Source: Amaurobius ferox
Taxonomy: Eukaryota; Arthropoda; Arachnida; Araneae; Amaurobiidae
Direction: 5' to 3'
Length of the DNA: 64,000 bases
Assembly (NCBI GenBank): GCA_951213105.1
Contig: OX578135.1
Location: 162,183,250 to 162,247,249, forward strand
Shown: in pieces, positions 9,936-19,400 of the stretch
Numbering within the stretch: the stretch's first letter is position 1
How the letters are laid out: each line of letters begins with the position of its first letter
Translations under genes and position numbers: made by a program
The notes under the pieces: model-generated
Seen by the model: the letters and a program-made list of their open reading frames with translations, nothing else
The model's database searches: none
What the model was told of the DNA's origin: nothing

Positions 9936-10726
9936 AGGTATACTCAATCTTACAAATATTTTCTGTTTTGATAATTAAAATAACATTGTAAAATTAGCTA
10001 GATGCTCGACTCGACTTTTTCATGCTAGAATCAATTTTTAAGCAGCTAGCTATTTTCTTTTTTATGCAAATGTTACAAGAAAAATTTTGAGAAATTTGTA
10101 TTATTGTTACAAAGGATCACAATTATAGCATGTTAACCTTCCTTTTGAAGGGATTAAAAAAATGCATCGATTGATGTCAAGTTTGATAACGTACCTTATT
10201 TGGGGTGTCTCTCTCTCCCCCCCCCCCCCACACACATACACACCGAGGGTGGCTAATAACGTCACGAACACAAAAACTGTATCGCGGTTATTTTTCAATA
10301 CACTGATTGAAACTATTAAGTTTCGCTATGATTGAACCATAAATTGCTCCTTTTATGCATAATTATGTCAAATTTTGTTCTACGCTGCCATGTTAAAAAA
10401 ATATATAATTTCGAATGAATTTCGAAATTTTCGCTCGAATCGCTCGAATTTAAAAAAATTATATTTAGTTCTAGATTTTTTGTTAACAAACCGAATATAA
10501 AGTTTGTTGAAAACTCGATATTTGTAGCAGCTATCTTGTATACAAGAAATCGACCACAGACAGATGAACTACGCTCGAAAAATAGTTAAAACGTGTTCAG
10601 GCGGTCTTAGAACATATATTGACATCAAAATATCGAAATCAAAAATTTTCCTGAAAACAATACTTTCTCACAATATGAAAAAGTAATAGTATTTATACTG
10701 AAAAATTTTATGCAATTAGCCCTTTA
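9936..10726. other. AT-rich intergenic sequence before the Helitrons
   Basis: No gene is supported. A (CT)n, C13, (CA)n polypyrimidine tract lies at about 10208-10243. The minus-strand frame at 10107-10298 crosses that tract and is an artefact of it. Confidence 0.55.
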
Positions 10727-11369
10727 TCTATATAATAAAAGGCAATGTCTGTGTGTCTGTCTTATACACTATACGTTTCGCGACCGCGCGTCGGAGAGCT
10801 ACGAAATTTGGCAATCGGAGACCCGGGGGGGAGGGAAGGGGACACGTGAAAACCGATTTTTAAAATTTTAATTATTTTTTTATTTATTTAATGTTTTATG
10901 CGATTTCGACCGTTTTTTGCCCTTTTTGCCCTTTTTTCTCCACGATCCAGACATCGTAGAAAAAAACAAATTACACCATCGGAAAGAGCAGAGAATTTCG
11001 AGTAAAAATATATCAATTTCAAACCGGATTTTTGATTTCTAATATTTTGTAAAGATTTTAAAACAAAAGTCACTTTTTGCTCAAGAAAACGATTTTTGGT
11101 TTTTAAATTCTCGCATCGTGAAAAGTACTCATAATTTCGACTAATAATTTACATTTTCAGAAAGGTCAAACATCTGGCATTCTTACAAGTCCAATCTGGT
11201 CCAGAAATAATGAAAATTGCCTTCAGGATGGCAATTTTAAAGACGCCATGATTTTAAATTTGTCGGCTACCGGCTCAGTTCCTCAAAGGCATTTTCCCCC
11301 CATCCCCATTAGTTTCTTCCCCGTCTCCATGGAGACCGCGCTTTCGGTTTTAACTGAATTACGAGCATA

Positions 11370-11690
11370 AGTGTTGAATACATCGGGCGAAATTATTATA
11401 TTTATATGATATTTTAAATGGATATTTTTAAATGGATATTTTAAATAATTTAAATGATTGAATTATGGTGGTTTGAATTGTGGTGATGTATTTGAAATTA
11501 TTATATTTATGGATTGGTGGAACGATATGGTTGATTTTTTTATTTTAAATGGATATTTTAATTTATGGATATTTTAATTTATAGATATTTTAAATGGATA
11601 TTTTAATTTTATGGCTATTTTAAATGATGGAACGATGGAACGAGGATGGTGGAATTAAGAGCCTAGCATATGGTCGTTATAAATTTAAAT
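11370..11690 (+). repeat. AT-rich leader with degenerate ggatattttaa subrepeats; satellite precursor
   Basis: Repeats of ggatattttaa alternate with gatggaacgatgg and then ggaattaagagcctagcat. The block 11586-11690 matches the AT-rich half of the 221-bp satellite monomer word for word with substitutions. It runs directly into a SINE fragment, exactly as in the monomer. Confidence 0.8.
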
Positions 11691-12615
11691 TAGCGCGCGG
11701 GAAGTTAGCGCGCGAGAATTGCACTCGGTAGGCCTGGGTTCGATTCCCGCCACTGATGCGGAGTACGATCACCTTAAACATATGGGTCGATAATTCCTTC
11801 CGAGAGGTTGGTGGCAGGGAAAGGAGGGTACGGTCTCTGTGGATGCCTCCCCCACTGGGTCCTGGTCCAAATTGGGTGAATAAAAAGAAAGTTATGGAGA
11901 TTGTCGCGGAGGGCGCGGTAGCCCAGTGGTTAGCGTGCGGGAATTTCACTCGGTAGGCCCGGGTTCGATTCCCTCCACTGACAAAACTGCTGCCGTGTTC
12001 ACGCGGAGTACGATCACGTTAAACATGTGGGTCCGTAAGTCCTTCCGAGAGGTTGGTGGTAGAGGAAGGAGGGTACGCACCCTGTGGATGACTTTCCCAC
12101 TGGGTTCCGGTCTAAATTGGGTGAATAAAAAGAAGGTTATGGAGATTGTCGCGGAGGGCGCGGTAGCCCAGTGGTTGGCGCGCGGGAATTGCACTCGGTA
12201 GGCTAGGGTTCGATTGCCGCCACTGCCAAAACTGCTGCCATTTTCACGCGGAGTACGATCACGTTAAACATGTGGATCCGTAAGTCCTTCCGAGAGGTTG
12301 TTGGTAGAGGAAGGAGGGTACGGACCCTGTGGATGCCTCCCCTACTGGGTTCCGGTCTAAATTGGGTGAATAAAAAGAAGGTTATGGAGATTGTCGCGGA
12401 GGGCGCGGTAGCCCAGTGGTTAGCGCGCGGGATTTGCACTAGGTAGGTCCGGGTTCGATTCCCGCCACTGCCAAAACTGCCGCCGTGTTCAGGCGGAGTA
12501 CGATCACGTTAAACATGCGGGACCGTAAGTCCTTCCGAGAGGTTGGTGGTAGGGGAAGGAGGGTACGGTCCCTGTGGATGCCTCCCCCACTGAGTTCCTG
12601 TCTAAATTGGGTGGC
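11691..12615 (+). repeat. SINE-derived tandem repeat, 245-bp unit, about four units
   Basis: B-box words lie at about 11738, 11963, 12208 and 12453. Three successive SINE heads (gggcgcggtagcccagtgg) start at 11911, 12156 and 12401, exactly 245 bp apart. A-box words are at 11919-11929, 12164-12174 and 12409-12419; unit 1 has lost its head. Units are joined by a linker (gaataaaaagaa, then ggagattgtcgcgga) that replaces the SINE tail. Only the last unit ends in ggtggcacttcc, as the dispersed SINE does. All the open frames here are shadows of this repeat. Confidence 0.85.
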
Positions 12616-12701
12616 ACTTCCTGGTAGGTCGTTCCTTCTGGTAGGTCGCGCCAGCGAGTGTGCCACGGTTAGAATTTGCCACGGTCAGAATTTTCAAGGG
12701 T

Positions 12702-12732
12702 AGCGAACAGGCTGGTCGCCAAAGGCGGCTAG
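12702..12732 (+). other. Helitron 3' terminus: hairpin plus CTAG
   Basis: ggtcgcc (12714-12720) pairs with ggcggct (12724-12730) around aaa, with two G-T wobbles, and the element ends in CTAG (12729-12732). A CTRR end next to a short GC hairpin is the standard Helitron 3' signal. The hairpin is closer to the end than is typical. Confidence 0.55.
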
Positions 12733-13343
12733 TCTATATAATAAAAGGCAATGTCTGTCTGTCTTATACACTATACGTTTCGCGACCGCGCGTCGGAGAG
12801 CTACGAAATTTGGCAATCGGAGACCCGGGGGGGAGGGAAGGGGACACGTGAAAACCGATTTTTAAAATTTTAATTATTTTTTTATTTATTTAATGTTTTA
12901 TTCGATTTCGACCGTTTTTGCCCTTTTTTCTCCACGATCCAGACGTCGTAGAAAAAAACAAATTACACCATCGGAAAGAGCAGAGAATTTCGAGTAAAAA
13001 TATATCAATTTCAAATCTGAATTTTGATTTCTAATATTTTTTAAAGATTTTAAAACAAAAGTCACTTTTTGCTCAAGAAAACGATTTTTGGTTTTTAAAT
13101 TCTCGCATCGTGAAAAGTACTCATAATTTCGACTAATAATTTACATTTTTAGAAAGGCCAAACATCTGGCATTCTTACAAGTCCAATCTGGTCAAGAAAT
13201 AACTAAAATTGGCCCCTGGATCGGAATTTTAAAGAAGTCATGATTTTAAAATTTATCGGCGGGCGAAAGAAGTTCCCATTTCCCATCACCGGTTTCCCCC
13301 CAAGCAGGCGTTTCAATGGCGCCGGTTTGTGTCTAGGTGGAGG

Positions 13344-13378
13344 TGACGTCACGGTTCTGAATAAGGCTCCTCTATATA
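13344..13378 (+). promoter_or_regulatory. Possible captured core promoter: CRE-like site and TATA box
   Basis: A palindromic tgacgtca (13344-13351) and a tatata (13373-13378) precede the THAP exon, about 110 bp upstream of its ATG, and an AP-1-like tgactca follows at about 13384. The right arm has lost the TATA word. These are motif matches only. Confidence 0.35.
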
Positions 13379-13484
13379 CGAGCTGACTCATCAAGCATAT
13401 TGAAGCCCACCGTAGCTGGAAACGCAACCCATTAGCATTAGCTCTATTCGTATTTCCACTTTAGGAAGTATTGTTGAAATAATT

Positions 13485-13637
13485 ATGGATGGTTATTCTG
13501 CACCAAACTGCTTTAATCATTCTAGAAATGATTTTAGGCTATTTCGGTTTTCTAGAAACGAAGAAAGAAGAAAACAATGGCTAATAAATAATCGGCGCGA
13601 TAATTGGGTACCCGGTACTGGAGCATACTTATGCGAG
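13485..13637 (+). pseudogene. THAP-domain first exon, left copy, damaged
   Basis: ATG at 13485 opens a 51-codon exon ending in GAG followed by a gtaagt splice donor at 13638. The product has the THAP zinc-finger layout: SAPNC, FRLFRF, a KQW motif, NWVPG and a terminal LCE that would lead into the C-x2-H of the next exon. THAP domains bind DNA through a C2CH zinc site. The first zinc ligand is lost: the residue before SAPNC is Tyr (TAT), where the right-arm copy has Cys (TGT). The usual Pro of the F-x-x-FP motif is Ser. No second exon is found in the window, so this is a captured 5' gene fragment. Confidence 0.7.
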
Positions 13638-13835
13638 GTAAGTTCTACAATATTCTAATTGAAACTTCTTTTTTTAAATAAATTATTTATTTTAAACACT
13701 TATTTTATAATTTCTGTAACTGTAATATGATTTATTAATAATTTTTAGTTGTTATAGTTTTATCTTAGGACACTTGGTTTGTAATGTAAACATCACCTTT
13801 GAATACATTATACTGTTTTCCAAACCTAGGAAAAT

Positions 13836-13871
13836 AGCTTCAAATTATACATATATATATAATTTGAAGCT
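13836..13871. repeat. Perfect 14-bp hairpin inside the left arm
   Basis: agcttcaaattata (13836-13849) is inverted at 13858-13871 around catatata. The right arm carries only one copy of the word, so the left arm gained an inverted copy. Confidence 0.8.
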
Positions 13872-14081
13872 ATATATATATATTAAAGATTTATTGCTGT
13901 TACACCAATATATTTCAAGTTTTATACACTTTGTTGTATGTTTAAATCATAATGAATCACAGAATTGGTGAATCCTACTATCAACAAACTGTCGCCAAGT
14001 GGAAAACTTGACATGTTATAGTATTTATGCAAACATAAGCTAAAATGGTAAATAAATCGAAATACGTTTATCATAATAGCT

Positions 14082-14231
14082 ACTTAATAAACAACTATTG
14101 TTTGAAAATCTTTGATGAAAAAAGCCGAGCTCAGTAGGCTTATCATTAGTATTTTCCTCTTTAAATACAAAGTAGTTAACAAACTTTCAAATATGTGAGG
14201 CAAACATTCACACATGCTATTAAAAAAACCT
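14082..14231. other. Spacer between the inverted-repeat arms
   Basis: About 150 bp of unique AT-rich sequence with no recognised feature. Confidence 0.6.
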
Positions 14232-14921
14232 TTTATGATAAACGTATTTCGATTTATTTACCATTTTAGCTTATGTTTGCATAATTACTATAACATGGCA
14301 AGTTTTCCACTTGGCGACAGTTTGTTGATAGTAGAATTCACCAATTCTGTGATTCATTATGATCTAAAAATACAACAAAGTGTATAAAACTTGAAAGATA
14401 TTGTTGTAACAGGAATAAATCTTTAATATATATATGTATAATTTGAAGCTATTTACTTTTAGGTTTTGAAGACAGTATAATGCATTCAAGGTGATATTTA
14501 CATTACAAACTAAGTGTCCTAAGATAAGACTAAAACAACTAAAAATTATTAATAATACATATTACAGTTACAAAAATTATAAAATAAGTGTTTAAAATAA
14601 ATACTTTATATAAAAAAAGAAGTTTCAATTAAAATATTGTAGAACTTGCCTCGCACGAGTATGCTCCAGTACCGGGTATCCAATTATCGCGCCGACTTCG
14701 ATTTATTAGCCATTGTTTTCTTCTTTTTTCGGTTCTATGAAAGCGAAATAGCTCAAAACCCTTTTTAGAATGACTAGAGCAGTTCGGTACAGAACAACCA
14801 CCCATAATTATTTCAATAATACTTAATAAAGTGAAAATGCGAATAGAGCTAATGCTAATGAATAGCTCTTCCAGCTAGGGTGGGCTTCAATATGCTTGAT
14901 AAGTCAGCCTGTAGTAGAGGA
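14232..14921 (-). repeat. Right arm of the THAP inverted repeat
   Basis: Reverse-complement counterpart of 13364-14081. It lacks the extra inverted word at 13858-13871 and differs by many substitutions and a 3-bp indel in the exon. Confidence 0.85.
14650..14805 (-). pseudogene. THAP-domain first exon, right copy, zinc ligands intact
   Basis: On the minus strand ATG at 14805-14803 opens a 52-codon exon ending in GAG at 14650. The product starts MGGCSVPNC and contains FELFRFH, KQW, NWIPG and a terminal SCE. Cys4, Cys9 and Cys51 are in the spacing of the C2CH zinc site; the His would lie in the missing next exon. The donor reads gcaagt, a GC rather than GT donor, whereas the left copy has gtaagt. 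The two exons face each other. The open frame is preserved, but without further exons it cannot make a complete THAP protein. The source may be a host THAP gene or a P-element-like transposase. Confidence 0.7.
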
Positions 14922-14984
14922 GCTCTAGTTCTGAATATGCATAGCGATGGATGGGACAATAAAACACCGAATTAGAGTTTGTTT

Positions 14985-15137
14985 TCCGTTTCCCGTGCTT
15001 CCGGTTTTAAATGAGTTAAGAGCTTAGCATATGTATTGTAGAAATTATTATATCTATATTTTAAATGATGGAACGATATGGATTTTTAAATGGATATTTT
15101 AAATAGATATTTTAATTTGTGGATATTGTAAATGGAT
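14985..15137 (+). repeat. AT-rich leader of element B, next to the array
   Basis: It matches element A's leader (cggttttaa, gaaattattatat, then ggatattttaa units) and contains agttaagagcttagcatatg, a diverged form of a satellite word. It forms the left boundary of the regular array. Confidence 0.7.
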
Positions 15138-15219
15138 ATTTTAATTTTATGGATATTTTAAATGATGGAACGATGGATATTTTAATTTTATGGGTATTTT
15201 AAATGATGGAACGATGGAA
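15138..15219 (+). repeat. Pair of 41-bp subrepeats inside the satellite monomer (type copy)
   Basis: Subrepeat 1 reads atggatatttt and subrepeat 2 reads atgggtatttt at the diagnostic position. They are otherwise nearly identical. Unequal exchange between them would give the 82-bp expansions. Confidence 0.9.
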
Positions 15220-15289
15220 TGAGGTTGATGGAATTAAGAGCTTAGCTTATGGTCATTTTAAATTGTAAATTAGAGCGCGGGAAGTTAGC

Positions 15290-15312
15290 AGTAGGCCCGG
15301 GTTCGATTCTCG
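15290..15312 (+). promoter_or_regulatory. B-box-like word in the satellite monomer (type copy)
   Basis: ggttcgattct/c fits the tRNA internal B box (GWTCRANNC), inherited from the SINE. It recurs in nearly every unit. Exceptions seen are gctcg at 27014, 42837 and 63547, gttgg at 27456, 43279 and 63989, and gttcgaat at 56892. The SINE A box was removed by a deletion of about 18-20 bp. Function is not shown. Confidence 0.6.
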
Positions 15313-15999
15313 CCACTACCTAAACAGCCGCCGTGTTCAGGCGGAATACGATCACGTTATTTTAATTTTATGGATATTTTAGATGATGGAACGATGGATA
15401 TTTTAATTTTATGGGTATTTTAAATGATGGAACGATGGAATGAGGTTGATGGAATTAAGAGCTTAGCTTATGGTCATTTTAAATTGTAAATTAGAGCGCG
15501 GGAAGTTAGCAGTAGGCCCGGGTTCGATTCTCGCCACTACCTAAACAGCCGCCGTGTTCAGGCGGAATACGATCACGTTATTTTAATTTTATGGATATTT
15601 TAAATGATGGAACGATGGATATTTTAATTTTATGGGTATTTTAAATGATGGAACGATGGAATGAGGTTGATGGAATTAAGAGCTTAGCTTATGGTCATTT
15701 TAAATTGTAAATTAGAGCGCGGGAAGTTAGCAGTAGGCCCGGGTTCGATTCCCGCCACTACCTAAACAGCCGCCGTGTTCAGGCGGAATACGATCACGTT
15801 ATTTTAATTTTATGGATATTTTAAATGATGGAACGATGGATATTTTAATTTTATGGGTATTTTAAATGATGGAACAATGGAATGAGGTTGATGGAATTAA
15901 GAGCTTAGCTTATGGTCATTTTAAATTGTAAATTAGAGCGCGGGAAGTTAGCAGTAGGCCCGGGTTCGATTCTCGCCACTACCTAAACAGCCGCCGTGT

Positions 16000-18900
16000 T
16001 CAGGCGGAATACGATCACGTTATTTTAATTTTATGGATATTTTAAATGATGGAACGATGGATATTTTAATTTTATGGGTATTTTAAATGATGGAACGATG
16101 GAATGAGGTTGATGGAATTAAGAGCTTAGCTTATGGTCATTTTAAATTGTAAATTAGAGCGCGGGAAGTTAGCAGTAGGCCCGGGTTCGATTCCCGCCAC
16201 TACCTAAACAGCCGCCGTGTTCAGGCGGAATACGATCACGTTATTTTAATTTTATGGATATTTTAAATGATGGAACGATGGATATTTTAATTTTATGGGT
16301 ATTTTAAATGATGGAACGATGGAATGAGGTTGATGGAATTAAGAGCTTAGCTTATGGTCATTTTAAATTGTAAATTAGAGCGCGGGAAGTTAGCAGTAGG
16401 CCCGGGTTCGATTCCCGCCACTACCTAAACAGCCGCCGTGTTCAGGCGGAATACGATCACGTTATTTTAATTTTATGGATATTTTAAATGATGGAACGAT
16501 GGATATTTTAATTTTATGGGTATTTTAAATGATGGAACGATGGAATGAGGTTGATGAAATTAAGAGCTTAGCTTATGGTCATTTTAAATTGTAAATTAGA
16601 GCGCGGGAAGTTAGCAGTAGGCCCGGGTTCGATTCCCGCCACTACCTAAACAGCCGCCGTGTTCAGGCGGAATACGATCACGTTATTTTAATTTTATGGA
16701 TATTTTAAATGATGGAACGATGGATATTTTAATTTTATGGGTATTTTAAATGATGGAACGATGGAATGAGGTTGATGGAATTAAGAGCTTAGCTTATGGT
16801 CATTTTAAATTGTAAATTAGAGCGCGGGAAGTTAGCAGTAGGCCCGGGTTCGATTCTCGCCACTACCTAAACAGCCGCCGTGTTCAGGCGGAATACGATC
16901 ACGTTATTTTAATTTTATGGATATTTTAAATGATGGAACGATGGATATTTTAATTTTATGGGTATTTTAAATGATGGAACGATGGAATGAGGTTGATGGA
17001 ATTAAGAGCTTAGCTTATGGTCATTTTAAATTGTAAATTAGAGCGCGGGAAGTTAGCAGTAGGCCCGGGTTCGATTCCCGCCACTACCTAAACAGCCGCC
17101 GTGTTCAGGCGGAATACGATCACGTTATTTTAATTTTATGGATATTTTAAATGATGGAACGATGGATATTTTAATTTTATGGGTATTTTAAATGATGGAA
17201 CGATGGAATGAGGTTGATGGAATTAAGAGCTTAGCTTATGGTCATTTTAAATTGTAAATTAGAGCGCGGGAAGTTAGCAGTAGGCCCGGGTTCGATTCCC
17301 GCCACTACCTAAACAGCCGCCGTGTTCAGGCGGAATACGATCACGTTATTTTAATTTTATGGATATTTTAAATGATGGAACGATGGATATTTTAATTTTA
17401 TGGGTATTTTAAATGATGGAACGATGGAATGAGGTTGATGGAATTAAGAGCTTAGCTTATGGTCATTTTAAATTGTAAATTAGAGAGCGGGAAGTTAGCA
17501 GTAGGCCCGGGTTCGATTCCCGCCAATACCTAAACAGCCGCCGTGTTCAGGCGGAATACGATCACGTTATTTTAATTTTATGGATATTTTAAATGATGGA
17601 ACGATGGATATTTTAATTTTATGGGTATTTTAAATGATGGAACGATGGAATGAGGTTGATGGAATTAAGAGCTTAGCTTATGGTCATTTTAAATTGTAAA
17701 TTAGAGCGCGGGAAGTTAGCAGTAGGCCCGGGTTCGATTCTCGCCACTACCTAAACAGCCGCCGTGTTCAGGCGGAATACGATCACGTTATTTTAATTTT
17801 ATGGATATTTTAAATGATGGAACGATGGATATTTTAATTTTATGGGTATTTTAAATGATGGAACGATGGAATGAGGTTGATGGAATTAAGAGCTTAGCTT
17901 ATGGTCATTTTAAATTGTAAATTAGAGCGCGGGAAGTTAGCAGTAGGCCTGGGTTCGATTCCCGCCACTACCTAAACAGCCGCCGTGTTCAGGCGGAATA
18001 CGATCACGTTATTTTAATTTTATGGATATTTTAAATGATGGAACGATGGATATTTTAATTTTATGGGTATTTTAAATGATGGAACGATGGAATGAGGTTG
18101 ATGGAATTAAGAGCTTAGCTTATGGTCATTTTAAATTGTAAATTAGAGCGCGGGAAGTTAGCAGTAGGCCCGGGTTCGATTCCCGCCACTACCTAAACAG
18201 CCGCCGTGTTCAGGCGGAATACGATCACGTTATTTTAATTTTATGGATATTTTAAATGATGGAACGATGGATATTTTAATTTTATGGGTATTTTAAATGA
18301 TGGAACGATGGAATGAGATTGATGGAATTAAGAGCTTAGCTTATGGTCATTTTAAATTGTAAATTAGAGCGCGGGAAGTTAGCAGTAGGCCCGGGTTCGA
18401 TTCCCGCCACTACCTAAACAGCCGCCGTGTTCAGGCGGAATACGATCACGTTATTTTAATTTTATGGATATTTTAAATGATGGAACGATGGATATTTTAA
18501 TTTTATGGGTATTTTAAATGATGGAACGATGGAATGAGGTTGATGGAATTAAGAGCTTAGCTTATGGTCATTTTAAATTGTAAATTAGAGCGCGGGAAGT
18601 TAGCAGTAGGCCCGGGTTCGATTCCCGCCACTACCTAAACAGCCGCCGTGTTCAGGCGGAATACGATCACGTTATTTTAATTTTATGGATATTTTAAATG
18701 ATGGAACGATGGATATTTTAATTTTATGGGTATTTTAAATGATGGAACGATGGAATGAGGTTGATGGAATTAAGAGCTTAGCTTATGGTCATTTTAAATT
18801 GTAAATTAGAGCGCGGGAAGTTAGCAGTAGGCCCGGGTTCGATTCCCGCCACTACCTAAACAGCCGCCGTGTTCAGGGGGAATACGATCACGTTATTTTA

Positions 18901-19400
18901 ATTTTATGGATATTTTAAAGGATGGAACGATGGATATTTTAATTTTATGGGTATTTTAAATGATGGAACGATGGAATAAGGTTGATGGAATTAAGAGCTT
19001 AGCTTATGGTCATTTTAAATTGTAAATTAGAGCGCGGGAAGTTAGCAGTAGGCCCGGGTTCGATTCCCGCCACTACCTAAACAGCCGCCGTGTTCAGGCG
19101 GAATACGATCACGTTATTTTAATTTTATGGATATTTTAAATGATGGAACGATGGATATTTTAATTTTATGGGTATTTTAAATGATGGAACGATGGAATGA
19201 GGTTGATGGAATTAAGAGCTTAGCTTATGGTCATTTTGAATTGTAAATTAGAGCGCGGGAAGTTAGCAGTAGGCCCGGGTTCGATTCCCGCCACTACCTA
19301 AACAGCCGCCGTGTTCAGGCGGAATACGATCACGTTATTTTAATTTTATGGATATTTTAAATGATGGAACGATGGATATTTTAATTTTATGGGTATTTTA
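16000..19400 (+). repeat. Block duplicated at about 22400-25800, offset 6409 bp (29 units)
   Basis: gagagcgg with gccaatacc (17483/23892), gcctggg (17950/24359), gagattgatgg (18315/24724) and caggggg (18874/25283) recur at exactly 6409 bp. Private changes, such as ttaaaggatgg near 18917 and gaataagg near 18973, suggest it is older than the 20710 duplication. Confidence 0.85.

Larger units (their letters stand above)
10727..12732 (+). mobile_element. Helitron-like element A, complete and non-autonomous, 2006 bp
   Basis: It starts TCTATATAATAAAAGG directly after an A, as expected for insertion between A and T, and ends in a GC-rich hairpin and CTAG at 12732. The first ~570 bp recur from 12733 at high identity, which confirms the 5' boundary. 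No Rep/helicase ORF is present, so it would depend on an autonomous partner. Internal order: conserved 5' region (10727-11300), AT-rich leader (about 11370-11690), SINE-derived tandem units (11691 to about 12615), and a 3' region with short internal duplications (tggtaggtcg twice, tgccacggt twice). Family assignment rests on terminal structure, not on a protein. Confidence 0.65.
13364..14081 (+). repeat. Left arm of a large inverted repeat (THAP foldback)
   Basis: About 700 bp here are inverted at 14232-14921, with diverged but clear matches along the whole arm: catcaagcatattgaagccc at the outer end, the THAP exon in the middle, and ataaatcgaaatacgtttat at the inner end. The spacer is about 150 bp. 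Element A has no counterpart, so the foldback was either gained by B or lost by A. Confidence 0.85.

Noticed and set aside
11911..11985. A functional tRNA gene
   Set aside because: A and B boxes are present, but the acceptor ends do not pair well, and the sequence is followed by a SINE body and repeated in tandem.
11677..12851. Overlapping open frames with repeated peptides in Helitron A
   Set aside because: The repeated peptides are just the 245-bp SINE units read in different frames; the last frame (12660-12851) crosses the Helitron junction.
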